DNA from: Providencia vermicola
Lineage (GTDB): Bacteria > Pseudomonadota > Gammaproteobacteria > Enterobacterales > Enterobacteriaceae
DNA: 64,000 nt
Assembly: GCF_020381325.1 (NCBI RefSeq)
Contig: NZ_JAGSPI010000005.1
Span: 186,001 to 250,000, forward strand
Direction of reading: 5' to 3'
Positions within the stretch are counted from its first letter, which is position 1; the number at the start of each line of letters is the position of its first letter. Shown piece after piece: positions 1 through 9,877 of the stretch. The position numbers and the translations under genes are program-made. The notes beneath the pieces were generated by a model that ran no database searches, was not told the origin of the DNA, and saw nothing but the letters and a program-made list of their open reading frames with translations.

Positions 1-254
1 CCTTCCTTTTCTATTTTATCAACTGCTTTGATGAGAGTTTCATAGCGCGGATTAGCTTCTATCCCACCAAAAAGTGAAAAATATCTTGAACCTAAAGCGT
101 GTTCAACCTCATCTAGTGTACCCGTTTTACGTGCGCTTTCACCGCCAAATAAAATGAGAACTTTTGCACTTTCAGGGATCAATCTGTCTAACTCACTTAT
201 CTTTCCATCCCCAAAAATGATGCGTGTCGGGTTATAAAACTCAAAGTTATTCAT
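1..254 (-). CDS. yqhD: Iron-dependent alcohol/aldehyde dehydrogenase, YqhD-like, partial (N-terminal part)
   Basis: About 84 N-terminal residues are visible; the gene runs off the left edge. It starts MNNFEFYNPTRIIFGDGKI and continues with a Rossmann-like stretch (VLILFGGESARKTG) and FGGIEANPRYETL, the usual start of YqhD, an NADPH-dependent aldehyde reductase that detoxifies short-chain aldehydes. The ATG at 252-254 begins the conserved N-terminus, so the start is well supported. The iron-binding histidines lie beyond the window. A different family III alcohol dehydrogenase is possible, but the N-terminal match to E. coli YqhD, from memory, is close. The 246 bp to the next gene are AT-rich and hold the divergent promoters. 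Confidence 0.75.
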   Translation of the reverse strand, partial: MNNFEFYNPTRIIFGDGKISELDRLIPESAKVLILFGGESARKTGTLDEVEHALGSRYFSLFGGIEANPRYETLIKAVDKIEKE

Positions 255-500
255 ATATAAGCCTTAATAGAAAAATTTCTTGGTTAAATAGCAAAAAAGT
301 TACTGTACTTGATAGCTTAACAAGAAATAGTATAACTTCTAATAATATTAGAGTTTATCAATTTGATGGCTTTGGTATGTTATTTTTTAGTTAAGTAATT
401 GCATTATTATAATATTCACTCCTAAAAATAAAGAAAAAACGCATTAATAAATTATTGTTTGCTATCTTTAAGATTCCACAACTGAATAAAAGGAATTAAG
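255..500. other. AT-rich intergenic region between divergent genes
   Basis: No gene is supported here. The stretch lies between the start of the yqhD-like gene and the start of the large toxin and must hold both promoters. It is very rich in A and T, as is usual upstream of silenced accessory genes in enterobacteria. I could not pick a convincing -35/-10 pair. A ribosome binding site (AAGGAA) lies just before the toxin ATG at 501. Confidence 0.5.
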
Positions 501-3500
501 ATGAAAAATAGGGATGTGAATTTTAACAAACCTGATACTAATGTATTAGCAGGGGAGCAATCAGAAAGAACGTCAAATATAGAATCATGGGCTAACCCAA
601 TGGACGTGCTTAATCAATTAAAAGCAAAAAATATAGGTATAATACAAGGAGAAAATGATTCTCAATATGAATATAATGTTATTATTCAAGTGGGTGCTGA
701 TGATGCAGTAGCAGAATCAATCGCTAAATTAATTCCGAAGTATAATAATAAAGTCATAGTGATACAATTTGATTTAATGAGTTGGCAATGGAAGGTTTTG
801 CATGGTGATATTACAAACAAACCTGAAGGTAAAATACGCTGGATTGCAGTTGGTCATGGTAAATTCCGAGGAGAGAACCAAGAGTCCCTTTTTGAAGGGA
901 GTAATGCAGAGTTTTTTGCGCGTTCTTTAAAATATATCAAAAACAATATATTAAAAGAACATCAGCCAGATAAAATTGTATTAGCAGGTTGTCAATTAGG
1001 CCGCGGAGGCCCTAATGAAAACTTTGTATTTCGTAGCGGAGTAGAATTAGCGAAACATGGAATGTATTTACCTATCGTTGGTTATAATCGTGAGATTTCC
1101 ATAACAAAAGAAAGCAAGAAAAAAATATATATTCCTGGTTTTTTTATTGGAGTGGATTCAACAAAAGCACATCGATTGGAGATACAGGTAAATTCAGATA
1201 CTCAACACGTTGTTATTAATAATAAAAGTGCATCTTTATATTTTATCGATGAATTAAGAGAGCGTGAATTAGATTTATGGCAATTAATCAAGGATGACTC
1301 ATCAAAAACCTTCGACATATTTAGAAATAATGATAATACTATCGATATTGAGTTAATAAAAACAATTGCATACAATGATAAAGCTTATGAAATTTTCAAA
1401 TCAAAAATAGGTGGTAGCCTACATAACTTTAGATCAGAAATTGTGGCAGAATTTAATAGCCTAGGAATTTTAGAGGCACCTTTATGGTCTATGATAGATA
1501 TTAGTACAGATATTAATAAAAATGTTAATAAAAATACTCTACAACCTGAAGGTTCCACTGTTATTTTTCGTTCAGGTAATGGGGACGGTGGAAAAATGTA
1601 CGCTGAAAAAATAGCATCATTAGATCCTAATAACACTGTTGTTTTCCAGATAAACCCCAATACAATGCAGTTTTTTATTGAGCATGGAGACGTAGAGAAA
1701 CTTACTACACAAAAAAATCAACAATGGATTGTTATTGATAATATTCGTGCTGAGTCAGGTTTTATGCAAAATCTAACTAACATAATTAATGTTCTCAAGC
1801 ACAGGTATCAATTTACCTCCCCTGAAAATATCTCGTTTTATTTCACGGATAAAAAATCATATTTAGACGTAGGGGATAAATTCGAATTTACAAAGCAATT
1901 TTCTATAAAATTAAAAGAAAAGGGGATAAATTCAAATATTAATTTAGAAATGCATACTGAAAAAAATCATAAGCTGATGTTTCTTTTGAAAAACATAGCA
2001 TTAAATAACATTAAAAAAGAAGATGTAAATATAAAACGTTATACATATTTAAAAGATTACTTTAGTTTGGAAGATGGTAGTATTGATTACAATAAAATGA
2101 ACATCTCAATTTATGACCCAATTGTAAGTAAAAAAATAACGCAATACTTTAACGATACAACTGAATGTGATGATTTTCAAAGATGGAATTCAGTTTTTGA
2201 AGATGATAAAAATGTCAGTATTAAACAGCAAGCAATAGAGTTAAAAGAAGTTCTAAAATTTTTAAGTTTACAACCAGAGAAAATAAATTGTTTAAGCAAA
2301 GCTTCGATTAATCGCTTGTCTGGATTATTTCCTACAGATAATGGCGTTAATTACGCAAATGTATTAAACGTAGTTAGCAATCCCGAGGTACTAGAAAATT
2401 ACAATAAAAAAATAGATCATTTTTTAATGAGTTATATAGAGATAAAAACACCATTTGATAACGAAAAATTATTTAATGAAGAATTTAAATATATATTGGA
2501 TATGGAAGTTAAACAAAACATTATATTTAATAATTTACTTGATATTTCGAAAGGAAATAATCTGAAGGCTACAGCTAGAAAAGTAGAGCCTGCTATTTTT
2601 TATGATGATGGCATTAATTTTTTATATATTGCAAGTCACTATGGTATATCAGAAGAGCAAGAGGGTAAAATCAATAATCACCTTAGTGTATTAAAAGAAA
2701 TAATTCGCAAAGATGCTTTAGATGAAGTGACATGGGATGAAAAATTTTCTCTTAATGAATATAAGAAGCTGTATGAAAAACAGGGGATGAATTTGGCATC
2801 TGCCACAAAAAATATTAAAAGCCAAACGCATTCAGCAACAATAAATAATATTGAAAATGACCAAGTTATCTATTTTCAGAGTGACAGCGAAGCTTATATG
2901 ATATTGAGCTACATGCATGATAATCAATATTATATTTCACTTTCAGATAGTTCTGGCGTAGAAATTACGGTTAATCACAATGATTTAGTCGTCGCTAAGG
3001 AGCAGTTTTTAAATATATTTACACGTTTTATTAATCAAGAAATTGAACAGGATAATGGTCAGAAAGTGACTCAGGGAGCATGGGCTGGGTTTAACCATAT
3101 TATAGGGGAGGATTTATATGGTGAAGTGAGCATTATAAATACCAAATCAAGCCAGTTTCAAAAAGTACGAGATACAATGATCTCAGAGTTAGATTCCATA
3201 TTTAAATCTGTAGAAATATCAGTGTTCGATGATATTGAGGCGATATTTGGTGAGCAGAGAACGACACTGAAAAAGCTTAGAGACGTGGGAGCAAACATAA
3301 ATGGAGAACCATTGAACACAAAACATATTCAACAACAAAATTGGCAAGATAACCTTAATTTTGATGAACAGAAACTTAGCTCTAAACTGGCAATGGTAAC
3401 GAATAACTCAGAAAGTATAGAGTTAATACTCATGCTAAAAAATAGTTTTAGTGAATCAGATTACAAAGATTATATCTCTAATACAACAACAATCCAAAAT

Positions 3501-6500
3501 CAAGCACTTTTAAAAGATCAACTTTCGATTATTTATAATGCGAAAACCAATGAATCAGCAGTATCTAAGGAGACGATTCATAAGTTACAAAAAACAGGAA
3601 TGAAATTGCCTATTTACAATAGAGCTGTTAATGCTATTGGTCAAAGTATCGGTGGAATAGGGATATTTCAAACAATTAATAGTGTATATCAATTGATCGA
3701 TGAATTGAATGACTCGAATTTGACAGAACAGGAAAGAGCAGAATTACAAAGGGCTCTTGATCTGGCTTGTGCAAATGCCTTCTTCAATTATGGGGATATG
3801 GTATTGCAGCCGATCTTACTTAAGATAGCATATAAGCAGGCTGGGTCATTCAATGCTTCAGGTAAAATTACGGCACGTATTACATTAATATTTAGCTTAA
3901 TTGGTATGGGGCTAGATGTTTATCAAGCCTGTGAAGCATTTAAGCAGCTCGATAATATGGTTAATTCAAAAGAGCGGCAAGATCTTATAGTGAATGGCTC
4001 TTTGTCTATTGCAAACATTGTTGTTGGCGGTATTACAGTCCTTGGGATCTTGATAGGTTCATCCACACTGCCTGTTATTGGGTTGATTGTTGCTGGTGCG
4101 TTACTTATTGGTGGAATGGTTTATACAGGTATACGAGCAGTTGAGAAAATTGAAGAGGAATTAGGGGAATCGCTTAAGTGGGATGAAAAAGCCAAAGAGG
4201 GTATCAGAGCTGCTCTAGGCTTCAAACCTTCAGATGACATTCTTAACCGTTTTAGTCATAAACAGCATATTGAATTTTATAAGAATATAGATTGGCAGTA
4301 TAATTTGGAATTTTTCAAAAACAGGTTATTACATCAAGAGTTTGAGGAACATCTACAACTTATTTCAACTCCCATTTTAGATATTAATGATAAATACTAC
4401 ATTAAATATTGGATGGGTAAAAATGTGATTCAGGCACATGTTTTTGTAGGCGATAGCTCAGGTTCAATACTCAGTCATATTGATATTGATGAAGTTGGCC
4501 CATGTTATACGTTAGAACAAATAAATTATATTCGAGACAATTTTTCCTATGATAGCAAGAACCATCGATGGGTTAAATCAACATTATCTATGGATCTTAA
4601 TTACCTAAATTTTAACAGACAGTTTAATTTGATAGATAAAGAAGCACCTTTTTCGTATAAGGAAATAGGAAAAATAGAAACAGACGATATACTCATATTA
4701 AATAAAAATTACCGCAGTGAGTTTTTTGATCTTTTTTTGCTTAATGAAAAAATGCAATCTCAATATGCTATATATAGAAATAATAGTTTACTTGAACAAT
4801 TAAGTATATTATCTAAGGGGGACTTGCGATTTTTTCGTAGTCGAAATAAATATACTAATGTATATCATCCTGATTTTTCTCCAAACGAGAAAATCGGTAA
4901 CACTGGACATGAGTATATTAGATCACCTAACCTAATATTTAATATTCTAAGGCGAGAAAATAAAGAAATAGTGTATGAAGGCATGCATAACATTGGATAT
5001 ACTTTTGAACCAGAAGCAAGAAGTAAAAATATCAGTTTGAATTTAGGGGCTGGTAAAGATGTAATAATAGGAAAGGAAAATGCAAAAAATGCATTTGTTT
5101 TTTCTAGTGGCATAAAATTTTTTGCTGGGGGAAATAAAGATGATGTTGTTAAGATCTCTTTAACAGAAGAACAGTCAGGTCTTATAGAACAAAAAATATA
5201 TTTTGATGGAGGGGGTGGTGAAAATCGTTTAATTATTAATGGTATACCTGGAAATAGTCGGGTTCAAGTTGATTTAAAAAACAACAGTGGGGAAATATTA
5301 ATTAATGGTAATCTTATTAACCAATTGCATTTGAGAAACACAAGGAATATAACCTTAAATGGATTGGTTGACTCTGTGTTTGAATTATATGGGGATGATG
5401 AAGATAATATATTAGATACAAACGGGGGAGTGAATTTTATCAACGGCGGCGCTGGAAATGACCGAATTTATTTTGATTCAGGAATTGTGACTGGAGATGA
5501 AGGTACAGATATTTATTTTTTAAGGAAACATAATGACTTAATAAATGAAAAAACACCAGCTAACAGCTTAGCAGCGACAATTATTGAAAATGATAAAGAA
5601 AATAGCGTTGTGTACTTAGGTTACTCATTAAAAAATATTAAAAATGTTGCAGTAGTTAATAATGACATCGTAATCACTTTTAAAATGGACTCTGAAATTG
5701 AAGAAAAAACAAATTTCCTTAATCTAACGTTAAAGAATGTCTATACTGGTGAGGTCGGAAGTAGAATGCTAAACCACCATTATCAACTTGTTACAAATGA
5801 TGGTTTTATATTGACAAGTCAGTTTGATGATAAAGGTTATAATAGCGCTACTATTTTTACTAACAAAATTTATACTGTTAATTATCAGGAAAAATTTGAT
5901 TCGCTAAATAAGCCTAACCTTCGAGATGTTTATGTTAATACTAATGCAAATATAATTGCAATAGATAACGAAAGTTACTCCCTCGGCACATGGGCAGTTG
6001 TTGGTTTTATAGAGAATAACGAGGGGTTTATTTACTGTGGTAGTGATGAAAGCGAAAAAATCATACTGTCTAATTTAAATAATAATGTTATGGTCAGTAA
6101 AGGTGATGACACATATCTAGTTGTCACGGATGAATTTCGAAAAGGTAAGCTAGTTTTTGATTTTTTAGATGTTCAGAGTAATTATTCTGAACACGATAGC
6201 ATGACAATTAAATTAACATCTATTAACGGATTTAATCTTAAGATCGAAAATGGAACTATTTATGAAGAAAATATATTTGGAGATAAAAAGTTCGAGATTG
6301 GCTTTATTAATTACAATGAATTAATATTTGACAAAGTGAAAATTTTAGACAAAAACAATAAAATTTTTAGACTCGAATATAATGAGGGAAATATAAAGCT
6401 AATAAACTATGAACTTCTTACTCCGACTGATGATTTTGATTATATTAACATTCAGCCTTATCATAATGTTTCAGAAAAAATAATAGATTTGCGTTCAGGG

Positions 6501-7757
6501 AATGATGTGATATTTGATGAAAGTATGAGTGGGAGTATTATTAATGGCGGGGAGGGTAATGACAAGATCGTTACGGTAAGTGGTGAGAATATATTATATG
6601 GTGGTCATGGTGATGATATTTTATATGGCGGTAATAAAAGCGATTTATTACTTTCTGATTTAGGTAATGATAGATTAGATGGAATGATGGGAGATGATTA
6701 CTACATCGTTGATGGCAACAAAGGTAATGGTGAAACGGTTATTGATGATGTTCTAGGTGTCAGCCGAATTTACTTAATCAATTTTTATCAAGAATTCGAA
6801 TCAAAAACTATAAACGATAATCTATATTATATCTATACTTCTAAATCTAATGGTCGCAAGGTGAAAATAAAAGTACCTTCGCAAGTTGCAATCGGCTCTA
6901 TTAGCGTCTATCACTACGAGCAACTACCTAACTCTATGCCGAGCTCTGTTAATGAAAATATGAGCCACCTTGTTCGTTATCTTGCAGAACAAAAAAATTA
7001 TGCAAAACAAGTAAACCCGTTAATTCCGTATCATCCCTTTGACGAATTTATGTCTAAATTTCACCATAATTTACCTGAGAAAATTTCACTTAACGAGGCA
7101 GAGATACGAATTACTTCACAGTCAAATTCACGTCATCGGATTATTCACACTAAGGGACGAGAACAAAAAGTATGGGACTCAAGTGGGCACGGACGCGTTT
7201 TTAAAGTAGAAGCAGAAAAAGGTTTGGTATCTATACCAAATGGCAACTTATCTAATAATGTATTGTACGCCAAGCAAAGTGAAACAAACTTATTTGGTGG
7301 TGATGGTGATGATGTATTGATAAGCAATGGCGCTAATGGATTATTAGCGGATGAAAAGGGAGAAAATGTATTTATTATCAACGGTGACTTATCTGGTTGG
7401 AATTCGATTTATAGTTTGGGTGGGGAAAATACGATTTATCTCGTGAATTTTAAGCAGAATGTTATCAGAGAAGAGCCGGATCATATCAGTAACGCCACTC
7501 GCTATATTTATGAATCAGAAAACGGACGTACAGTTAAAATATTTCAATACCCGAATACACAAGCCCCCACAATTGTTCATCAACAATGGGACAACGATAG
7601 TCGGTCAGATAACGTGTTGCAAAAATTAGAGTATTTAGTGAACACACTCTCTTCTATCCGCATGCAAGATGAGACACTAAGTACCACGAGTGGTGATTTA
7701 AATAACACTTTAGCGACGTGGGAACCCGTAAAACTGGTCAAAAACCATCTAATGTAG
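501..7757 (+). CDS. Large C80 cysteine protease / TcdB-type pore-forming / RTX-repeat toxin
   Basis: A 2418-residue protein. Residues about 58-215 form a C80 (CPD) autoprotease like those of clostridial TcdA/TcdB and MARTX toxins: the histidine is in WIAVGHG (H119) and the cysteine in VLAGCQLG (C164). In that family, inositol hexakisphosphate triggers self-cleavage inside the host cell. Residues about 352-490 repeat the same fold (STVIFRSGNGD, then QQWIVIDN) but lack both catalytic residues. Residues about 500-1030 match nothing I recognise. From about 1035 to 1215 the sequence resembles the TcdA/TcdB pore region, with hydrophobic stretches near 1130-1150 and 1166-1211. The C-terminal half has scattered RTX-type GGxGxD repeats (near 1513, 1647, 1997-2070 and 2264) that probably bind calcium. 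There is no classical N-terminal signal peptide and no secretion gene nearby. The start has AAGGAA seven bases upstream. Codon use is much more AT-rich than in flanking core genes, which suggests transfer. Confidence 0.85.
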   Translation: MKNRDVNFNKPDTNVLAGEQSERTSNIESWANPMDVLNQLKAKNIGIIQGENDSQYEYNVIIQVGADDAVAESIAKLIPKYNNKVIVIQFDLMSWQWKVLHGDITNKPEGKIRWIAVGHGKFRGENQESLFEGSNAEFFARSLKYIKNNILKEHQPDKIVLAGCQLGRGGPNENFVFRSGVELAKHGMYLPIVGYNREISITKESKKKIYIPGFFIGVDSTKAHRLEIQVNSDTQHVVINNKSASLYFIDELRERELDLWQLIKDDSSKTFDIFRNNDNTIDIELIKTIAYNDKAYEIFKSKIGGSLHNFRSEIVAEFNSLGILEAPLWSMIDISTDINKNVNKNTLQPEGSTVIFRSGNGDGGKMYAEKIASLDPNNTVVFQINPNTMQFFIEHGDVEKLTTQKNQQWIVIDNIRAESGFMQNLTNIINVLKHRYQFTSPENISFYFTDKKSYLDVGDKFEFTKQFSIKLKEKGINSNINLEMHTEKNHKLMFLLKNIALNNIKKEDVNIKRYTYLKDYFSLEDGSIDYNKMNISIYDPIVSKKITQYFNDTTECDDFQRWNSVFEDDKNVSIKQQAIELKEVLKFLSLQPEKINCLSKASINRLSGLFPTDNGVNYANVLNVVSNPEVLENYNKKIDHFLMSYIEIKTPFDNEKLFNEEFKYILDMEVKQNIIFNNLLDISKGNNLKATARKVEPAIFYDDGINFLYIASHYGISEEQEGKINNHLSVLKEIIRKDALDEVTWDEKFSLNEYKKLYEKQGMNLASATKNIKSQTHSATINNIENDQVIYFQSDSEAYMILSYMHDNQYYISLSDSSGVEITVNHNDLVVAKEQFLNIFTRFINQEIEQDNGQKVTQGAWAGFNHIIGEDLYGEVSIINTKSSQFQKVRDTMISELDSIFKSVEISVFDDIEAIFGEQRTTLKKLRDVGANINGEPLNTKHIQQQNWQDNLNFDEQKLSSKLAMVTNNSESIELILMLKNSFSESDYKDYISNTTTIQNQALLKDQLSIIYNAKTNESAVSKETIHKLQKTGMKLPIYNRAVNAIGQSIGGIGIFQTINSVYQLIDELNDSNLTEQERAELQRALDLACANAFFNYGDMVLQPILLKIAYKQAGSFNASGKITARITLIFSLIGMGLDVYQACEAFKQLDNMVNSKERQDLIVNGSLSIANIVVGGITVLGILIGSSTLPVIGLIVAGALLIGGMVYTGIRAVEKIEEELGESLKWDEKAKEGIRAALGFKPSDDILNRFSHKQHIEFYKNIDWQYNLEFFKNRLLHQEFEEHLQLISTPILDINDKYYIKYWMGKNVIQAHVFVGDSSGSILSHIDIDEVGPCYTLEQINYIRDNFSYDSKNHRWVKSTLSMDLNYLNFNRQFNLIDKEAPFSYKEIGKIETDDILILNKNYRSEFFDLFLLNEKMQSQYAIYRNNSLLEQLSILSKGDLRFFRSRNKYTNVYHPDFSPNEKIGNTGHEYIRSPNLIFNILRRENKEIVYEGMHNIGYTFEPEARSKNISLNLGAGKDVIIGKENAKNAFVFSSGIKFFAGGNKDDVVKISLTEEQSGLIEQKIYFDGGGGENRLIINGIPGNSRVQVDLKNNSGEILINGNLINQLHLRNTRNITLNGLVDSVFELYGDDEDNILDTNGGVNFINGGAGNDRIYFDSGIVTGDEGTDIYFLRKHNDLINEKTPANSLAATIIENDKENSVVYLGYSLKNIKNVAVVNNDIVITFKMDSEIEEKTNFLNLTLKNVYTGEVGSRMLNHHYQLVTNDGFILTSQFDDKGYNSATIFTNKIYTVNYQEKFDSLNKPNLRDVYVNTNANIIAIDNESYSLGTWAVVGFIENNEGFIYCGSDESEKIILSNLNNNVMVSKGDDTYLVVTDEFRKGKLVFDFLDVQSNYSEHDSMTIKLTSINGFNLKIENGTIYEENIFGDKKFEIGFINYNELIFDKVKILDKNNKIFRLEYNEGNIKLINYELLTPTDDFDYINIQPYHNVSEKIIDLRSGNDVIFDESMSGSIINGGEGNDKIVTVSGENILYGGHGDDILYGGNKSDLLLSDLGNDRLDGMMGDDYYIVDGNKGNGETVIDDVLGVSRIYLINFYQEFESKTINDNLYYIYTSKSNGRKVKIKVPSQVAIGSISVYHYEQLPNSMPSSVNENMSHLVRYLAEQKNYAKQVNPLIPYHPFDEFMSKFHHNLPEKISLNEAEIRITSQSNSRHRIIHTKGREQKVWDSSGHGRVFKVEAEKGLVSIPNGNLSNNVLYAKQSETNLFGGDGDDVLISNGANGLLADEKGENVFIINGDLSGWNSIYSLGGENTIYLVNFKQNVIREEPDHISNATRYIYESENGRTVKIFQYPNTQAPTIVHQQWDNDSRSDNVLQKLEYLVNTLSSIRMQDETLSTTSGDLNNTLATWEPVKLVKNHLM

Positions 7758-7827
7758 GCCATAATATTTTAAATTAATCAATATTTTGGGTATTTAAGCA
7801 AGTTTTTTGGCTTGAATCATCTTTGGC

Positions 7828-7860
7828 GGCAGTAAGTTGCAGTAAACTTACTGCCTGTTT
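7828..7860 (+). terminator. Stem-loop terminator after the large toxin gene
   Basis: A perfect 11-bp stem (GGCAGTAAGTT with AACTTACTGCC) around a 6-base loop, followed by a short, imperfect T-rich run. It lies 70 bases after the toxin stop codon. The weak T tract makes intrinsic termination likely but not certain. Confidence 0.55.
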
Positions 7861-7933
7861 AATGCTAACATTTTCCTATGAATTTTATGTATGCATTTTT
7901 TAAAATAATCTTTTGCCATGTAAGGGGGGCCAA

Positions 7934-8821
7934 GTGATAAAACGTTTTATGAATCTAGAGCTTCCTCCTGAACCCATAATTAATCGCAATTGCGTGAGAA
8001 AACGCCTCAAAAATAGCATTTGTGATAACTGTTCTACCAGCTGTCCAGTTAATGCTATCTCATTTAGCCACATGGATGCGAAAATTGATAATGAGCTTTG
8101 TTTTCAGTGTGGTAACTGTCTTTTCTCCTGTCCCGTTGACGCCATTGAAAATATTTCGCCTCACGAACGTACATATCAACAAGATTACTTAGTGGTTAAC
8201 CACGATGAACCTGTCGCAATGACGGAAGAATTGATTGTTTGGCATAAACAATATCAAATTCGGGGTATTCAAATAGCGGAACCCTTGGTTGATAAATGGT
8301 TACCAACGATAGCCGCTCTCAATCTTAAGTTAAAAACATTAAAAGAGCCTATTTGGCAACTGCGTATTGAACAACCTCTTGCCGTGGATAGTGGGCGCCG
8401 TATGATGCTCTTTCGTCAAAAGTTAGACCAAAAACCCCTGAATAAAGGGCAGGTGAAAACAGGGCTTAATGCAAGGAAACAATTTTATCCAGAAGATAGC
8501 TGGTTTAAGATAGAACTTGAAAAGGAAAGTTGTATTTTATGTGGCGCGTGCGCGAAGGTATGTGATGAAAACGCGATACAAATTGGCGATAACCAGTTCG
8601 TTTTAGATGAAAAACGTTGTACAGGCTGTATGAGTTGCCAAGTGGTGTGCTTCCCAAAATCGATTCACGTTTATGAGCACACAGCTAAGCATAGCGAGTC
8701 CACCGTATTTCATTATTATGATGCACAATGTCATACTTGCCATTTACCCTTTTTTTCGTGGGAAGAGAATGTGCAAACTTGCCCAATATGCTCGCAACAT
8801 AAAAAGCAGGGGTGGCTATAA
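7934..8821 (+). CDS. Multi-cluster 4Fe-4S ferredoxin-type protein with C-terminal zinc ribbon
   Basis: The 295-residue protein has four cysteine groups: CDNCSTSCP plus an upstream Cys, CFQCGNCLFSCP, CILCGACAKVC and CTGCMSCQVVC. These are two ferredoxin-like modules that could hold up to four [4Fe-4S] clusters, separated by a linker of about 120 residues with no cysteines. The C-terminus carries CHTC...CPIC, a likely zinc ribbon. The protein is soluble, with no membrane segment or twin-arginine signal, so a cytoplasmic electron-transfer role is likely; its partner is unknown. The GTG start at 7934 is preferred because AAGGGGGG lies five bases before it; a TTG at 7913 overlaps that site and an ATG exists at 7949. 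It stands alone between two terminators. I do not recognise a named family; NapF-like polyferredoxins are the nearest comparison. Confidence 0.75.
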   Translation: MIKRFMNLELPPEPIINRNCVRKRLKNSICDNCSTSCPVNAISFSHMDAKIDNELCFQCGNCLFSCPVDAIENISPHERTYQQDYLVVNHDEPVAMTEELIVWHKQYQIRGIQIAEPLVDKWLPTIAALNLKLKTLKEPIWQLRIEQPLAVDSGRRMMLFRQKLDQKPLNKGQVKTGLNARKQFYPEDSWFKIELEKESCILCGACAKVCDENAIQIGDNQFVLDEKRCTGCMSCQVVCFPKSIHVYEHTAKHSESTVFHYYDAQCHTCHLPFFSWEENVQTCPICSQHKKQGWL

Positions 8822-8850
8822 AAAAGGTGCTATTTAGAGCACCTTTTTTA
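8821..8850. terminator. Bidirectional Rho-independent terminator
   Basis: AAAAA-GGTGCT, loop ATTTAG, AGCACC-TTTTTT. A strong symmetric hairpin with an A run on one side and a T run on the other, placed between two convergent genes (the ferredoxin ending at 8821 and the hydrolase ending at 8852). It can serve both strands. Confidence 0.9.
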
Positions 8851-8851
8851 G

Positions 8852-9739
8852 TCAATTTGCTGAATCTAAATGCTCAATCACTAGTTTTGCAATCTGCGGA
8901 TTAATGGCTGGGGGAGTCTCATGGCCCATACCTTCAATAATGACGATTTTTGCGTTCGAAATATTATCTGCAATATCTTGGCCCGCTTCAACGGGGAATA
9001 AAGGGTCAATTGAGCCGTGAATAACTAACGTAGGAACATTAATGTGGCTCAGATGTGGACGCATATCACCAGTTACTGCAACAGCAACAATTTGGCGCTT
9101 AGTGCCTTCAGGTGAATAGTTTCGAGCAAGGGCTTGTTGCACATAATCGCGGTAATATTCCTCATCAAATGGGAAACAATTTGAGCTAATACGGCGATAA
9201 AAGGCAAGTTGTCCAGCCAGATAACCCTCAAAATCTTCTTTGGGGTTTGCGCCTGAACTCATCAACATTTGCATCACATCAGGGGCACTCTGCGGTAATG
9301 TTGGGTTTCCTGTTGAAGACATGATTGGACACAGCGTTAATGTACGTTCAGGGTATTTCGCCGCAAATAATTGAGCAATCATTCCGCCCATTGAACGACC
9401 AATTATATGTGTTTTATCAATTGATAAGCTATCTAATAAACGCACAATATCATCCACCATATCAAATAACGTATATGCGATATCGAATGGTTGTCCTCTT
9501 TGCATTTTTTGAATCAATTCCCCTAGGTTGATTGGCGGGAAATGATCCATATGAGAAGATAAACCTGCATCACGGTTATCAATTCGGAGAATATAAAAAC
9601 CTGCGCTAGCGATTTGTTGGCAAAAATCTGTTGTCCAGCTAATGTTGTGACCGCCTAGGCCTGGCACGAGTACAACGGCAGGGTTCTCTGGAGCGCCAAA
9701 TGCATCATAAAAAAGTGAAATAGGTTGTTTGGTTGTCAT
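8852..9739 (-). CDS. Alpha/beta-fold hydrolase
   Basis: A 295-residue protein of the alpha/beta hydrolase superfamily. The oxyanion region is VLVPGLGGH (residues 23-31). The nucleophile elbow is GRSMGG with S116. An acid residue lies in IHGSIDPLFP and the catalytic His in GMGHETPP near the C-terminus. There is no signal peptide or membrane segment, so it is probably cytoplasmic. The substrate is unknown; related proteins include esterases and lactonases. The start codon at 9737-9739 is preceded by a purine-rich GGAAAAAAA run. It is transcribed alone, convergent with the ferredoxin gene. Confidence 0.85.
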   Translation of the reverse strand: MTTKQPISLFYDAFGAPENPAVVLVPGLGGHNISWTTDFCQQIASAGFYILRIDNRDAGLSSHMDHFPPINLGELIQKMQRGQPFDIAYTLFDMVDDIVRLLDSLSIDKTHIIGRSMGGMIAQLFAAKYPERTLTLCPIMSSTGNPTLPQSAPDVMQMLMSSGANPKEDFEGYLAGQLAFYRRISSNCFPFDEEYYRDYVQQALARNYSPEGTKRQIVAVAVTGDMRPHLSHINVPTLVIHGSIDPLFPVEAGQDIADNISNAKIVIIEGMGHETPPAINPQIAKLVIEHLDSAN

Positions 9740-9877
9740 TTTTTTTCCACTGAATTGAATGTTGTGCTATTTATGCCGCCTTAGTGTAGCAAATACGAGC
9801 CCCAAAAATGGATAAAGGTTGCTAAGAAAGAGAGTGTCGCGGCATTGCTGTAATTTCGCAGAAAATAATACAGTTTA

